Positions 40,801 through 54,602 of a stretch of 64,000 bases of DNA are shown one piece after another. The translations under genes and the position numbers were made by a program. Positions within the stretch are counted from its first letter, which is position 1, and every line of letters begins with the position of its first letter. Source of the stretch: Crotophaga sulcirostris (taxonomy: Eukaryota > Chordata > Aves > Cuculiformes > Crotophagidae); NCBI GenBank assembly GCA_013397455.1, contig VYZB01000222.1, positions 1,400,586 to 1,464,585 of the forward strand, read 5' to 3'. The notes beneath the pieces were generated by a model. It made no database searches and was not told where the DNA came from. It was given only the letters and a program-made list of their open reading frames with translations.

Positions 40801-43800
40801 TTATACACCTGATATCCTACCAGATTAACAAGAAATCAAACAGGAAGCGCACTTATAAACACCATTGTAAAGATGACAGTCTATCAGCAGTGAATGACAA
40901 TGGACACTTTGGAGATCACTGTAGTAGTTCAATTAATACAGTGTTAACAACAGTAAGAAAGAAAAGCCACATAGGTTTGAGACAATATTTGCCTTAAGAG
41001 ACAATTTTCCTTTTTCTTTTTTTTTTAAAGTTAAAAACTTAACTTCTGAGAGCGGAAAAAAAATATTTTTTAACAAAATAATTATGAAAGTTATTTTAAA
41101 ATCATTATCATGGTTCCTACCTGTAATGTTGACAATAATAATGATGAAAGAATGTCAAAAGTTCCACAGTGTTTACTTTTGAAAAATATGCTATTTTGCC
41201 ACCTTCTGTGAAGAAAAAGTTTTCAGTATAAAAATAATCCTACATTATTTAAAGTTTTCCATTTAATGATGCTAACTACACGCCATGATTCTGGAAAAGA
41301 CTTGACTTGAATGAACATTATAGTTTGGAATCCCAGCAACAGCAAAGCAATGAGTAGAAGTAAATGTGAATAATTGAAGCTCCCCTATAGCAATAGGCCA
41401 GCAAATATAACCTGGTTCTAGTGGATGCAGACACTCTTTCTGAGATAATAATTTGTTAAAAAAAGAATGATAGTGCACCATTACTTGCCTGGGTGCATTT
41501 ATGTAGAGAGGACAACTACAGAATAGAGTGTGCTGAATGCCAAAATAATGTTTGAGTTATAAATTACTAAAAGAAACATTAGTTTTCCTCTTCCCGCACT
41601 CCAAAATGTTTGAATTCAAAGTGATTTATCTCTTCCTCCTTAATCCCTTCATCATTCCCCAGTTTCCTCCTGCACAAGTGTCTATCCCTCAATGTGCCTT
41701 CCTCATCTACTTCCCTCAGAGCCTCACACTATTCTAAACCTCTCTCCATACAGCTCTCCAATTTGCCAAGCAACCCTCTCACTCATACAACTCCTGAATT
41801 CTCTGAGGCTCCATCCCTCTTTTCTAAAGAAGAAATGAGAAACTCCCAGGGCACTCTAATATGAAGACCGTTTCTCCTCTTTCATTTGTCCAGCAATGAA
41901 GTTTTGAGACAGCAATCCAAAGCTGATCTGGGACACCCTGCGCAACGACAATTGATCTTGAGAGATAAAAACAGAAATACCCATGAGGAAAGAGGTCAAC
42001 TGCCCAGGTAAGAAAAGCAGAGTTTGGTAACTCAGAAGCCCCTACTACCAAAAACATATTCTTTCCGATGGAGATGAGTTATGAGGAACTGTTTCCAGAA
42101 CTGCCCTGGAATGGTTTGTGCCATGAATAGTGATGACAATGACTGTGAGAAGACCAAAAATACTAAACCTGTTTCCAGGATCCCTTTTTTATTATTTTCT
42201 TTAAATTAAATTTTCATAATGTATTAAATGAATAGTTTTACCAATCATTTTATTCATGTCCACTTGATTATCAACAATCAAAAGAGATACTGAGCAGTGC
42301 AAAATAAGATATTTTACTTTTATTTTGGGAAGGGGGTGGGGTTTGCATATTTGGCTTTTTTTTTTAAAGTTGGTCTTATCTGAATTGTCTTAATTACCCT
42401 TGGCAAACTAGGGGATATGATCTTTAATTATTAGCTTGTTTACTGCCAAATTAAATATACTCAGTTCCACTGGCATTTGTATATACCCATTAATCTTGGA
42501 CATAAAAACAAGGCAATTATAATTTCAAAATATACTAATGGAAAATTTAATATTAATTTACTTTCTATGATTTTGTATTTTATTTGCTTGTAAATTATAC
42601 ATAATTACATATGCTTACATATATAATGAAAGCTATTTCACTTTACAGCTTTTTCTGAGCAATTGGGAATATTCACTGCACAGAACACATTTTGGAGCGA
42701 TGCTTCTTTTGGAACCATATTGTGACATGATATTTGACTGAATACTACAATTCTGAACAAAATCCTATATATTGAACAAATATTTTACAGTTTTCCATGC
42801 GAACTGACATGGCTATTTATGTGCAATGTTCATTTTAATGAGTGATTCTGTCATAGAAAATAAAAATGTGTTCATGGTTCAGTAAACAAGTTTGTTGATT
42901 AACCAGACCTGACAGATTTTAACCTCTAATGTTTTAATCCTCTGCCACTATCAGTGATGTAATTTCTACTAAACTAAATATTTAAATTTGAAAGAATAAT
43001 TTTTGTTTACATCATCTGGTAAAAAGGCTAAGGGATTGCATTTCGCAAATTGCATCACATTAAAAATTTATATAATTAATTTGAAACCATATATTCCAAC
43101 TACTAGTTTATATAATTCAACTGAATTAAGTTTATATTTTTATGCAGGAATGTATTATACATTCTAATCATCAGCTCAAAAAAGAAATTAACCTATCTTT
43201 AGGAATACATAAACATTAAAAAAAACTACAGTGTATTATCAGCAATATGTGAGAATTTGCATGCATACAAAAAATACATGCAGATAAAAAAAACCCTTCA
43301 TGCTGATAAATCTTTTAATTTTTTTCCCTGCTTTCCAATTTTCATCTTAAAGTCAGGAAAGAACAAGAAGAAAATATTTGTCTCTAGTCTGCTACATCAC
43401 ATCTGCTATTGGTAATAAGTATGCAAAAGCAATGGGATTTTTATTATACTGAAAAGACAAAATAAACCTAATCATTATAAATGCAGATTTATTTGTCCTA
43501 TTAGAATATAGGCACTATCAAAAGGACTGAGGAGGAAACCCTAAGCCCAGTGAAACTGGGGAGAGCATTTACCACTTTGAAGACCTTGGAAATCAGTTAA
43601 ATATTCAAATCCTTTAATTTATTCCTTCCTCCATTCTAAAAAGAGCTTGGCTGTAAGGCTGATTTTACTCTTGTGAATTCTACTGAAGTGCACAAGCTTC
43701 TTTCTACCATAAGGGGAGCTCATTTTTGTGCGTTTGTAGTAAAAAAGGTCTGTTATTTTAGTTTCTTTTCAGAGAGAAAATAGTTTGGGTCTGTTAAAGC

Positions 43801-46800
43801 TGAAAGAAATCAGAAAGTTGCATTTCTATTATAGCAACCCAAGCTAACAATATAGATGCTACAACAGTAAAAAAAAGCACCTCACCTACTTATTTTTAAT
43901 GCTATACTTCTAGCTAAAGAGACTCAGAGTGTTTCTGTATTTTATTAAGCTCTCTTCTTATCACTTAATAGAGCAAATGTTATTCAGATTTACATATTCA
44001 TATTTTAGGTTTCATAAACTTGTTCAGTTTCACAAAAAACCCAACAATATAAATAATGTACATTTTTAAAGAAAAGAGAAAACTTATTTATAAATATTCA
44101 GGAAAAGGCTTCTTAGGATCTCTAGACAATATCTAAAATATACATAACTCAAAAATGAGTGATTATAGATATTTATATTCTGGCAATACTCAAAGTTCCT
44201 TTCTCAAAGCTTCTTTCTGCTATGAGCTGTGTTCTGTACCAGCTTTTTTTTTCAATGTTTTGTCTACACTGAAGGGCTCTCCATTATTTTTTTTTCTTAG
44301 TACTTGTGGTAGTTAACTGAGTGCTGAGATAACGTGCGTACATTTTAGTTGAGAAAATATTTTAAGAGAGCTGATCTGAAGAAGAGAAAGATACAGAGAC
44401 AACTATGAAAAGATTCACAGAGCAGTTAATCTTACTCCATATATTACATAACATTCAACTGTATCTCAGTCAACTGAACAATATGGAAATCAATCACCTT
44501 TTTTATCTCATAAATTTATTTTCTGAGGCAAACTTATTTCCAGTGATTGCTTTCTCTGTTTAAAAATCCATTTTTGTGATTTTGTTTTTTACTCCAGCAT
44601 ATGCAAGTACTATAAAAGCTACTGGAAACATATCTAGTACAAGAAAAACAACTGCTTTTAAGGCTCAGTCAGTAATACTCCAAAGAAGGACATTCTTGTT
44701 CAGAAGGTTAACTGAATAATGTGGTTTACATTAATCTCCATCAAATAGTTTCCTACTCAGGAGTATTAAAAAACATGTACAATTTATTCATAAAGCTACC
44801 TATATTTGCAACTGAAGTTGTTTTAAGTACTAATCAATGAAGTTTTTTATTCACAAAGTCTGTGTATTAACAGAAACCTTACTCTTCAGGAAAGATTATG
44901 AACTTCAAATTAAAGATCTAGATTTTTCCATATTTGTAATTTTAATGCAGTTATCCCTTTCTCATCCTGGCAGAGTTCTGGTATGTTATCATGTCAGATT
45001 TCCTAAACAGTATCCTTTCTTTCCCAAAAAGAGAGAGATAGTCATTTTTTCTAAGACAATATTCTATTACCTTTGAACATCTTTATCTAAAATATCTGAA
45101 CTAGAGCTTGTCTTTCTAAAACCCAGGTGCTTGTAACAATTAACAATACAATTTAAATCTCAAGTATTCTCGTAATTCCGATTGCTTTAGGTTTTTATAA
45201 AAAAATTCACACCAAATCTGAATTAGAAAAAAAGACAATTTTCCTGCTTGTCAACAAATATTTATTCTGGGTCAGCTTTCAAAACAAATGAGTCATGTTG
45301 ACAAATACAGAACTTTTTCCTTGTTTTTAAACATGCTGTGGTACCTTTCAGTTGTCTTTAGGTCCCATTCTAATATGAACATGCAAGAAAAAATATTACT
45401 AAACTAATAGTGAGAAAAAGCCAGTGCTCCTATACAAATGATTTCATAAAACATAAGGAAAATAGACAGTGGAGCACTTTTTCCCTGATACACAGTTAAA
45501 AAAAAAAAATCCAGCAGATGCTTCATTTAATGACTTCTTTTCATTCAAGATGAGACAAATAAATCCCCAAAAGAAAAAAGGATCAGGGGTGGGTAGGCCG
45601 AATACTTGTAGGCAGTCTTCTCTCTACCTCACTTTGTGTTATTATTATGTCTTTTGAAAACAAATGATGAAAATAATCTGATTTCTAATTCATTTATTAC
45701 TAGCTAGTAATGGAATTTGGTTTACTTTTTTTATTTACATGACACTCAAACTACAAGTTTCTTGAATATAGCAAGGAAGGAGAAAGTTTCATCAAAAGAT
45801 TAGTTTTCTCCTTTCCTCTTCCCAACAACACCCCTTTCCAGAGCAAGCGCAATGTTCTCTTTTCCTGCCTTCTTCATACTTCTTAGTATTTGTAATTTTT
45901 TCAGTAACATTGGACATCAAGAAGGCTTTTTGACTTATCTGAAAAGAAGGGAAGCCATTTACTCAGATATGAAAGCATAAAAAAAAAGTTGTGTTCAAGT
46001 GGGATAAGAAGAGAGAAAGCTTCAGTACAGATTGAACAGCTATGCTACTACAGTCTTGGGAGAAGTCTGAAGACTGAGCTTTTGACTTGGGAATTAACAA
46101 AGAAGGTTTTTTCAGCTTTCTTGATTTTCCTATATAGAAAATTCAAGCAACACAATTCTACAAAGAACTGCAAATATATAATAAAGGACATATTTCGCTC
46201 TTGAATAGCTTCCAATCTATGCTAAGTGGTCAAAGTATGGGTGAAGTGGGAATTCAGAGAAATAGTTATTCTTCTTAAGTAGCTCATTCTCTTCTACAAG
46301 GAACATACGACCAGCGGTAAACCAATCTCCGCATACTCAATCATGCCTCCACTGATGGCCAAAGAACAAAGAAATTAAAAGTACAGGGTTTTTTTATATG
46401 GTCAGGGGCTCTGTATTATACCCAGTTAAAATAACCTGCAGTTTAGGTAATTTGAGTTACACACATGTAATTGGTATGAATGGTCATTCAGTAAATGTGC
46501 CTGTTGATTTGTGTAATAGCTTTCTGAGTTCATGTTTGGGCAACTGTAGTATCCTGAATCCATGCAGTTCACTGTAATTATTTAATTTGGGAGTAGGTCC
46601 CTTGCTTTTAATTTCAAGCTAGTTTCCCAAGACTGTAATTTCATTATAGCCAAGTTACTATTTTGTGAATAACATTTCTTCGTTCCTCTTTCCCATGTTC
46701 TTCATAGCTGCATACCACTGTGTTACATCCTTCTCTATTACCTCTCTTCCAGGTCTTAGTCCACTACAATATATTTAATGTCATCTGAAATGGAAACCTT

Positions 46801-47005
46801 TCCAAAATTATCATCTTCATTATCCTGCCGAGTAAGTTCCTTATTTTTAATTTCTGCCTTTTCAAGATAGTGTGGCTCATGAATTTTGAACTACAAACTG
46901 ATCTTTTCTCTCTTTTTCTTGATTCCATTTTCCTTCTCAAATTCAATATTAGTAGCTAAGCACAAGGTTTTTTTTTTCAGACAGCTACCCATAATGCCTC
47001 CAGGA

Positions 47006-47057
47006 GGGTTAGTTTTTTGGGGGGGTTTGGGGTTTTTTTTGGTTGGTTTGTTTTTTT
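47006..47057 (+). repeat. G/T-only tract
   Basis: T runs with GGGGGGG, GGGG and GG blocks. It lies about 220 bp before the LTR and resembles the other G/T tracts. Confidence 0.75.
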
Positions 47058-47069
47058 ACAGTTATTAAT

Positions 47070-47122
47070 ATTACTTTTTAAATTTTAAAGTAAAAAAAAT
47101 TAAAATTTTAAAATTTTTAAAT
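47070..47122. repeat. AT-only palindromic patch
   Basis: Nearly pure A/T sequence with two overlapping inverted repeats: TTACTTT paired with AAAGTAA, and AAAATTTT-type palindromes. It could extrude or melt easily, but no function is inferred. Confidence 0.6.
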
Positions 47123-47275
47123 ACACCATTTTCAGTTAACTAGACAGCACAGATTGTAGGTAAATTGTCGGCCTCTCAGTCTAAAAATCTTTCCTATTTG
47201 AAACCTATTTGGTAGTTATTCTAAATTATTGTAAAGTAAATCAATTCCTAGGAAATACTTGTGCACATGACGAGA

Positions 47276-47859
47276 TGTGGTGGGTTGACCCTGGCTGGAC
47301 ACCAGGTGCCCGCCAAACTGCTTACCACTCCTCCACCTCAACTGGACATGAGATGAAAAATAAAACTAAAGGCTTGTGGGTTGAGATAAAGACAGGAAGA
47401 GATCACTCAGCAGCTACAATCACAGCTGGAACAGACTCAACTCAGGTAAAGCGATTCTATTTATGTCAATTAAAATAAGAGTAGAGTAATGAGAAATAAA
47501 ACAAAAATCTTAAAACATATCCTCCCCCCCACCCCTCCCTTATTCCTGGGCTCAACTTTACCTCCCAGTTTCTCTCCACCCTGGAGCACCTCTTCCCCCT
47601 TCTTCACTGACCTCGATACCTGTGGAGTTGTTTCTCTTGTATATTCTCACTCTTCTCTCCAGCTGCAATTGCCATTGCGCACGGGGTTTTTTTTTTCCCT
47701 CCTTCTTAAATGTTATCCCAACATCGCTGACTGGCTTAGCCTTGGCCAGCAACAGGTCCGTCTTTATCAGACAGAGGGGAAGCTTCTAGCAGCTTCTCAC
47801 AGCAGCCATCCCTGTAGCACCCCTGCTACCAAACCCTTACCACGCAAACCTAATACACA
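47276..47859 (-). mobile_element. Solo LTR of an avian endogenous retrovirus
   Basis: The block starts TGTGGTGGGTTGACCCTGGC on the plus strand and ends CGCAAACCTAATACACA, so it has TG...CA ends in both readings. I recognise it as a common avian endogenous retrovirus LTR. The likely sense is minus: in that reading an A/T-rich TATA-like box (CATTTAAGAAGG, about 47701-47714) lies in the first third, and the conserved segment ending GGGTCAACCCACCACA lies at the end. The canonical poly-A signal is not clearly intact. No gag, pol or env coding sequence adjoins it, so it is a solo LTR left by recombination. No matching target-site duplication is visible, and the family name is not assigned. At about 584 bp it is shorter than the form I remember, which carries extra internal repeats. 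Confidence 0.8.
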
Positions 47860-50800
47860 AAGGGAAGAAAAAATAGTAGTATCATACTTAGCTACTAGCA
47901 GCCTCTGTTGGGTCCTTTCTATAGCAAGGCCTGGGGTTAAAGCAGCATGAAGATTCAACCACTTTCTCAAATATGCACATTGTACTTCTCTTTATTTGTA
48001 TGCAGCAACTTTAATAAATATAAAGTTTTGTTTATGTGGAATTGCACTCCTTATGGTCAGGTAGAGAATCAGCAACTGGATGCTCCAAAATTAGTCCTAA
48101 GGTTTACAAGGTTCAGAAAAAAAAAAACAAAGAAAAACTATTGAGCACGTGTGCATTGTTTCTGCATTAGTAATAAAATGTTTTAAGATTCCCATAGCCT
48201 GATAATTTTGTAGCTTTCATAGTAGTTTAACGTCATGCTAGACTAAAAATGATAAAATACTAAACAATGTTTTCATTTTTGTAAGTTCTCAGTGTCATGA
48301 CCATTTTTATCATGATCCAGCCTTAAGGCTTTACTGTATACCCAAGGTCTCAACACTGGCAGTATTTACTTTATCTTAGAATGAAACAGTTCCCCTTAGG
48401 CTTCAAAACTGTGGCATTCAGAGAGAAACTCTCTAGTTAAAAAGATCAGAGCAGTTCTGCCTGTAATTGACCACTTCCCTCAAAGATTACAATTCAAACA
48501 CACTTTGCAAAGAGATGCCCCTGGATTTGACACAGTAAGAGAGACAGAAAATCCCTTTCCAGGACTCGTAAAATCCCATTCAGAGATCTCTGGCACATGC
48601 AGATTATCTCGCACCCACATTGCCTAAATTCCACCCTGCTGGGTTACAGAGTCAAGCACGTCTTGGCCTTTTATTTGAGCTAGTTATTAGGGGTATATAG
48701 AATGGAAGAATGGACATAAGAATCTTAATTTTGTGTGTCGCTCTATTTTGCACGAAACCATGCTTGAAACCCAAGCTTAAATAAATTGCTTTGTATTTAT
48801 GAGGTCTCTTCACAACTAAGAGTCCCTCTGATAAATCTGAAGAAAGAAAACAATAGAAGTACTTTTGAATAATTCTTTTATGCAAACAATTCCTAGGAAA
48901 TGAAGAATCTCAAAACAAGGAAAATTTCATATGAAACACAAAGAGAACATTAACTATGAAACAGCAAGGAAAAGTCATTCAAAATCAATTCAAGGAAGAT
49001 TAAATTAAAAAAATGGAAAAATCAATGTTCACATTAGTGTGTTTTAGTGCTACTGTTCTAATAATTATTTATTTTTTAAAAAAAACTAGTCCCCAAATTG
49101 AGTTGCTACTACTGAGCAAAATGTTATGCTAATGTTCAATAGATTTTGACAGTACCTTTCACAGAACAGACGAAGAACCACATTTCACTTAAACAAATAA
49201 TCAACTCATGTAACACAAGAAAAGTTGAAGACTGAATAAATATTATGGCTCCATTTCTGCACTGACATCCATGCAAGCAGATGCCTGCCACAATACTACT
49301 GATGTCAATTCTGCTCCCCAATGGTTCATGGCTCCCACAGAATGCCGGAGACCCAAATTTGGCATTATCAATCCCTATCACTCTGGCTACCTGAACATGG
49401 AAGAAGATTGATCAAATAAGTTTTTACTAAGTATGGCCATAACTATTTCAATACTTAGTAACACATTTAATTTGTAATGTTAAGAGATGAATCTGCCTCC
49501 TTTTTGTCTGAAGTTCAGACCAGGGCATATTTTTTAAACGGAGCTTAGGAGTGATCTGAATTAACCACCCAGCACAATTTCAGTATTGTGACTAGTGTTC
49601 TGGAAAAATGGCATGCATCATGAAATTATTTTATTAGCTATGTAAGTATTGTCTGATTCTGCAATGCATAAAGATTCAGTATTACACATTTTCTTCTGAA
49701 ACAGGTGAGTTTTCATTAAGGCACTTTAATGAGGATCTCTTTTTATCTTCCAATATCAATCTTTTTCCTTTATCATTTACACTTGAAGTATTGCATATAG
49801 AAAAGCCATTAACTCAAAATAGAGAGAACACTAATACATCACAACTCCATTCAGAATCTAATAACTCATTCACACCAGAGTTTAAAAAAAAAAATCAACC
49901 AAACAAGAGCATACACCATCTAATTTTAATTTCTTGAAACTTCAGGGGAAACAACTACTACACTGCATGTTTTCTTATAAAAAAAAGCAGTACATCAAAC
50001 TGAAAGTTAAAAAAAAAACAACACTAAAAATTCTTATTAAAGAGACTGACTTAAAAAAAATCACTATGTACAACAATATATTGTTATGTTCCCATTATAT
50101 GTGATATACTGCATACAGCAACAAGTACAGTGCACTTAACCACTGTTCCTGTCTGGTGTGGATTTGGCTGTGTTCCTGTTGAACATGTTAGAAGGTTTCT
50201 AAGAGATACTGAAAGGAAATAAAGTCAAATAAGATGTAATGTATCCTATGAGCAAACCAGCTACACGTTTTCTCAAACAAAGCTTATTTGAGTCGGGAAG
50301 CTTTTTATATTCAGTAAAATAGTATTAAAAAAAAAATCAAACCACAATCTGCAAATAATTCAATTCAATAATTCAATTCGGTCATTGTCTTGAACACCAC
50401 AGACAGACAGAATAGTAGGGATGCAGTTTAACTTAAATAAGATACCACATGGAAACAGCATTCAATAAATAGCCTACTGCTAATCCATCCCAGCAAGAAT
50501 TCTTTCTATCCTTTTCTGCAACTCCTATCTCTCTTTGATGAAGGGATTGACAACGTTGCTGTTGACTATCAACATGTCAACACTAGTTCATCCAATATTA
50601 GTACTAATTTTATAGTCCTCTAAAATCCGACAGTCAAGGGAATGCAGAAAGTGGCTGTTGTCCTAATAATATCCATAAAAGACGTGGCTTCAGTAAAAAG
50701 TAACTAGCCAAATGGTATTCAAAATGTAAAGTGTCATCACACTGTAAGGAGACTCCAGGGTACAGTCATAAACAGCAGTACTCCCCACCGGTTGGTTTAC

Positions 50801-51138
50801 TGCACTGGTACTGCATTTCTACCTAAAGCTCACAGGTTTCCAAGGTTTTTCAAGGATCTTCCCAAATAAAAACCTCAACTTATAAGAAGGAGGGAGGAAG
50901 TAATTTCACCTCCCTACACATGAACTACACAATGTCTGTTGCAAAATCAGAAACATCTGGTGTTGCCCAATCTTACTATGCAGGACAATTAGGAGAGGAG
51001 TTTAGGAGGTCTCCTCCTGAATGAACAGCAGGTTTGTTTTGTTTTTAAAGGCTTTTGTCTCAGTAGTGAGTATTTTTCCTTATAACTCTGGGATGGCTTA
51101 ACATTCAAAATTAAGGAACATGTAGCCTCATTCTGAAA
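47860..51138. other. AT-rich noncoding stretch
   Basis: No gene or element recognised. A 13-bp tandem duplication occurs at 50355-50380. A slightly GC-richer patch at 48460-48660 is unexplained. Confidence 0.65.
50355..50380. repeat. Tandem repeat, 13-bp unit, 2 copies
   Basis: ATAATTCAATTCA is followed at once by ATAATTCAATTCG, a duplication with one mismatch. Confidence 0.8.
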
Positions 51139-51402
51139 ATCCTGCCACAGGATGTTTGTAACACATGACACAAGGGTGTTCAAAAAAGGATTAGATGAAT
51201 TTGTGGGCAATAGGTACAAAAGGATGCCAAAGGGACTAGGCAGGAAAATACCTTGTAGACCATCTTCTAGCATCCTTAATTGAGCAGAGTATACAAAAAA
51301 TGAACTCTAGAAAGAGATAAAGTTCATATGCTTTCACTGAAATGTCCCACTCTGACAGAACTTAGGTAAGCCACTGGCTTGATCCAGTAGAGCATTTGTA
51401 AC
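51139..51402 (+). mobile_element. Old CR1/L3-type LINE relic
   Basis: The segment CCTGCCACAGGATGTTTGT, then GGTGTTCAAAAAAGGATTAG and ATGAATTTGTGGGCAATAGG, matches the 3' region of the old amniote CR1/L3 type. In that family the peptide reads roughly LPxDV...GFKKxLDxF and is followed by a GATAGG-type block. Near 51378-51400, GGCTTGATCCAGTAGAGCAT resembles the family's GGTCTGACCCAGTATGGC 3' block. The middle part is degraded. This copy is clearly older and of a different branch from the four CR1 copies above. The identification is by eye from memory of the family. Confidence 0.6.
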
Positions 51403-54400
51403 ATCATTGTGAATTCATAGAGAAGTGTTGAAACCGGCCCCAATTCTTGTGACTATAATGACATGCAGGAGAAGCTCGTTAGCCAATGTAAAGTAGTATT
51501 CCATTCTTGAAATTAAGAGGACAGAACTACACACTGTGCTCAAGAGGAAGTAAAAAAAATTTTTTAACATACCACAACGTCCTGCATATTCTTTAAAAAA
51601 ATTAGTTTCTAAAAGGTAATCTAATTTGACTATTGTTGTCACCAATTGTCACTGATAAGTGGGAACAAAAGAATCAGAGTTCATATGAACCATGTGGTAG
51701 AAGAGAAAGTGACTTTACCCAGATGACTTTCTTGCTCCAAGTCCTAGTAAGCTCTAAGATTTGGGAGAAATGTGAATACTATTCTTATTAAAAAAAAATA
51801 CAGTTATTTTCATTTAAAAAATCTAAACTTTAACATTACTTCTCTAGAGTACATAAACTTGAGAAAATGCTATCACTCTGAGTTATTTCAGTTCTATCAA
51901 CAAGGCTCTAATCAAGATGTCACATACATGCTTTGTTAAAATTACAGAACATTTCCTGCACAATAAAATCCTAAAATTTAGTCTTTTTAGAATTTGTCGC
52001 TTTCTGACATACAATGAAGATTCAGCTTTGTAATCACTGACATCTATTTTCCATTTACTATATTATTTGAAAGGATAAATCTCATGCTTTATAAAGTACA
52101 CAGTGTTTGAAGTGGTATTATATATGACTACTTTAAAAACGAAAACTTATAGTAAAGTTCTATAGCAAATGGCTTTCTATGCTTATTATATGCCCTAAAA
52201 AGATAAAGAAGAAGATTGTATTGGGATACAATCAACATTACTCATCCACAACCTGTAATAAAGCAGATAGTCATTATACTGGTTGTATGCCAACACAGTA
52301 TCTCTTTACCAGACAGGCATACACAGTAATGTATCGGTTGGTTGGCTGACTTGTTTTTTATTCTTACTTAGTGGTTTGTTGATTTTTTTTTTTCAAATCA
52401 CAGCTTTGTTCACAAAAATTAAGGCTCATAGAATTTCACAGTTGCACTGATACTGAGTTAAAATAATGAAACTGCAAGCAAAAAAATCCTAATTAACCAA
52501 CACCAACATCCACCCCCCCAACTACTTCAAAGTTTTCTCTTACCTTGAAAAACACAATGAGATATTGGTATGGTCTTTATTAACATGGAAAATAAAACAG
52601 GAAATATAAGAAGAAATAATTGTCCTTAATTGCAGTATTTAGTGTACCTATACAAAAATTTCTCAACGTATGTTTAATCGGAATGGAAGGTGGATCATAA
52701 TAGTTTGTGCAAGTGAATACTGTAATCACATTTAAATAATTGAACTACTCACTGCTGTAAAACTAAGCATATGCTGCAGAGATTATAAATCTATTTTGTT
52801 CCCATTCTTGTAACTACTATTAAAAAACCCCTTTCATTTCTATGGTGGTTGCAATCAGAAAAGTGGTACCAGGCACCTGTTTCACTGTATTTTTTAATTC
52901 CCCACAGAGATAAAAGGTCCATCATTAGATTTTTCTTTTTTAAGTTTAAGCATCATAATTTGAATGGTATATTTCGTCATCAACACCATCATCACTGATA
53001 AGAAAATATGAAAAAAGGATAAAAGTAGCAAATTTTCTACTTGCTTAAATTGCTACTCAGATATTTAGATTAATTCTTGACATGTAGAGTTTTTTTAAAG
53101 ATCACAACTTCACATATAAATGCATGGATTGGGTCAGGTTAAAAAAGTTTGGAACAGCTCATAGAATATTTCCCATGCACAGATTCCATATAAATTTCAA
53201 GTATTACTGTCCTTTAGGTGATAAAAGACAGCAATCGCTCTTTAACAGACAGGAGTTGGATGAAGATCAAGTGGCTAGTTCCAAGTCATAGGGACAAAAT
53301 CATCCTTATTTACAACACAGGAAATCAGAGTGGCTTTACTAGATTAAAGAAAGTCATCTTAACATATCGGAGCTCGTAATAACTTTATTTTAACTATTTC
53401 TCTTAAATTCACAAATGATAGAACTGAACTAACTATAAAAGAGACTCAGTGAAAACTTACACACATCGTTGGCAGAAAAATAAAATCCAAGACAAGTATT
53501 TCATCTTTCATTTCCACAAATTTGTTTCTGTTTTCATAAAGAGATGCTAAAACAGTAGGTTTTCTACAAAATTTCTAGTGACTTTAAATACAGAACATGT
53601 ACCCACTTATGACTGTAGTAATGTGACCCAGGCTTATCTAAACTAGACACTCCTGACCGCCACAGCTACAATATTAGAACAAAACAGATTCATTCAATAA
53701 CACAAAAATGCAATGATAAGGCTCTTAATACTTTTTCAAATAGCAGGAGTTCACCATGATTTATGAGATACCTTTAAACTTGAAAACCACATTTTGAAAA
53801 AAATCATTAGAAAAAGACCGCCAGAATTCACTGAGATCAGATTTTTGTTCTCCTCTCCCCACATTAAAAATCAAAAGCAGAAAATGCTACTCCATATCAT
53901 AGTTCACAGTCAATACACTTAAGCATAACTGAGGAGAGCATAGCCTTTAAGGTCACGTTATTTCAATAAATCTGTAACTCTCATTTATATTAATATAAAC
54001 ATGTTGTAGTTAAACTCAGAGAAAATAAAAAAGATTGCTTTATTTTAAGCCTTCCGTGCTAGTCGTGCTTTCTGTGCTTCTCTTGCTGCCACATATTTGT
54101 AAGAACTAGGACTGTCTGAATAGTCCCACAGCTTTTATAACGTGCCCACTGTCATACAGACTTTACAGCTTCTACAGAGCTATTCCACTGCAAGTATCAC
54201 CCAAGTGTAAAGCACCAAAGACCAAGCTGAGCCATCAATCTGAATGAAGTGTGCCTTCTCTCTATTTGAATCCTGTGTTTCCACTCAAAAAGCAAACAGC
54301 TTCTCCTCACATCAACTCTTCCACCCTAACACACTTTCAATCCCCGTAACTTCCGCATCCTCCTCCTCTGTTCCACCACTCAGTCACACCCTAAGCTGCC

Positions 54401-54523
54401 ACAACAGCTGCCTCCCACAGTTCACTGGAAAATATGTATATGCAGATAGTTCAGTCACAAATGTGATTAGTCAGCAGACCAAAAAAAAAAAAAAACTGTA
54501 ACCTCTGTTTGTGGTGGCACTAT

Positions 54524-54602
54524 CAAAAAAAAAAAAAACCAACAAAAAACCAACCAAAAAACCAAACCAAACAAACAAAAAACAAAACACAAACAACCAA
54601 GC
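54524..54602. repeat. C/A-only tract
   Basis: A run of fourteen As followed by CCAA/CAAA-type units. This is the complement-type equivalent of the G/T tracts; the G-bearing strand here is the minus strand. Confidence 0.8.

Larger units (their letters stand above)
37581..47275. other. AT-rich noncoding stretch
   Basis: No gene or transposon recognised. Contents are a 150-bp G/T tract (39314-39466), a perfect 2 x 20-bp tandem repeat (40761-40800), a G/T tract and an AT-only palindromic patch just before the LTR (47006-47122), and many short A or T runs. All open frames are shorter than 95 codons and AT-driven. Confidence 0.65.

Noticed and set aside
47489..47950. 153-codon plus-strand open frame, rich in serine and proline
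   Set aside because: It lies over the LTR and its flank, opposite to the inferred LTR sense. Its composition follows the C-rich strand, and there is no domain.
47000..48660. Internal retroviral genes next to the LTR
   Set aside because: I found no second LTR and no gag, pol or env motifs on either side, so a solo LTR is the simplest reading.
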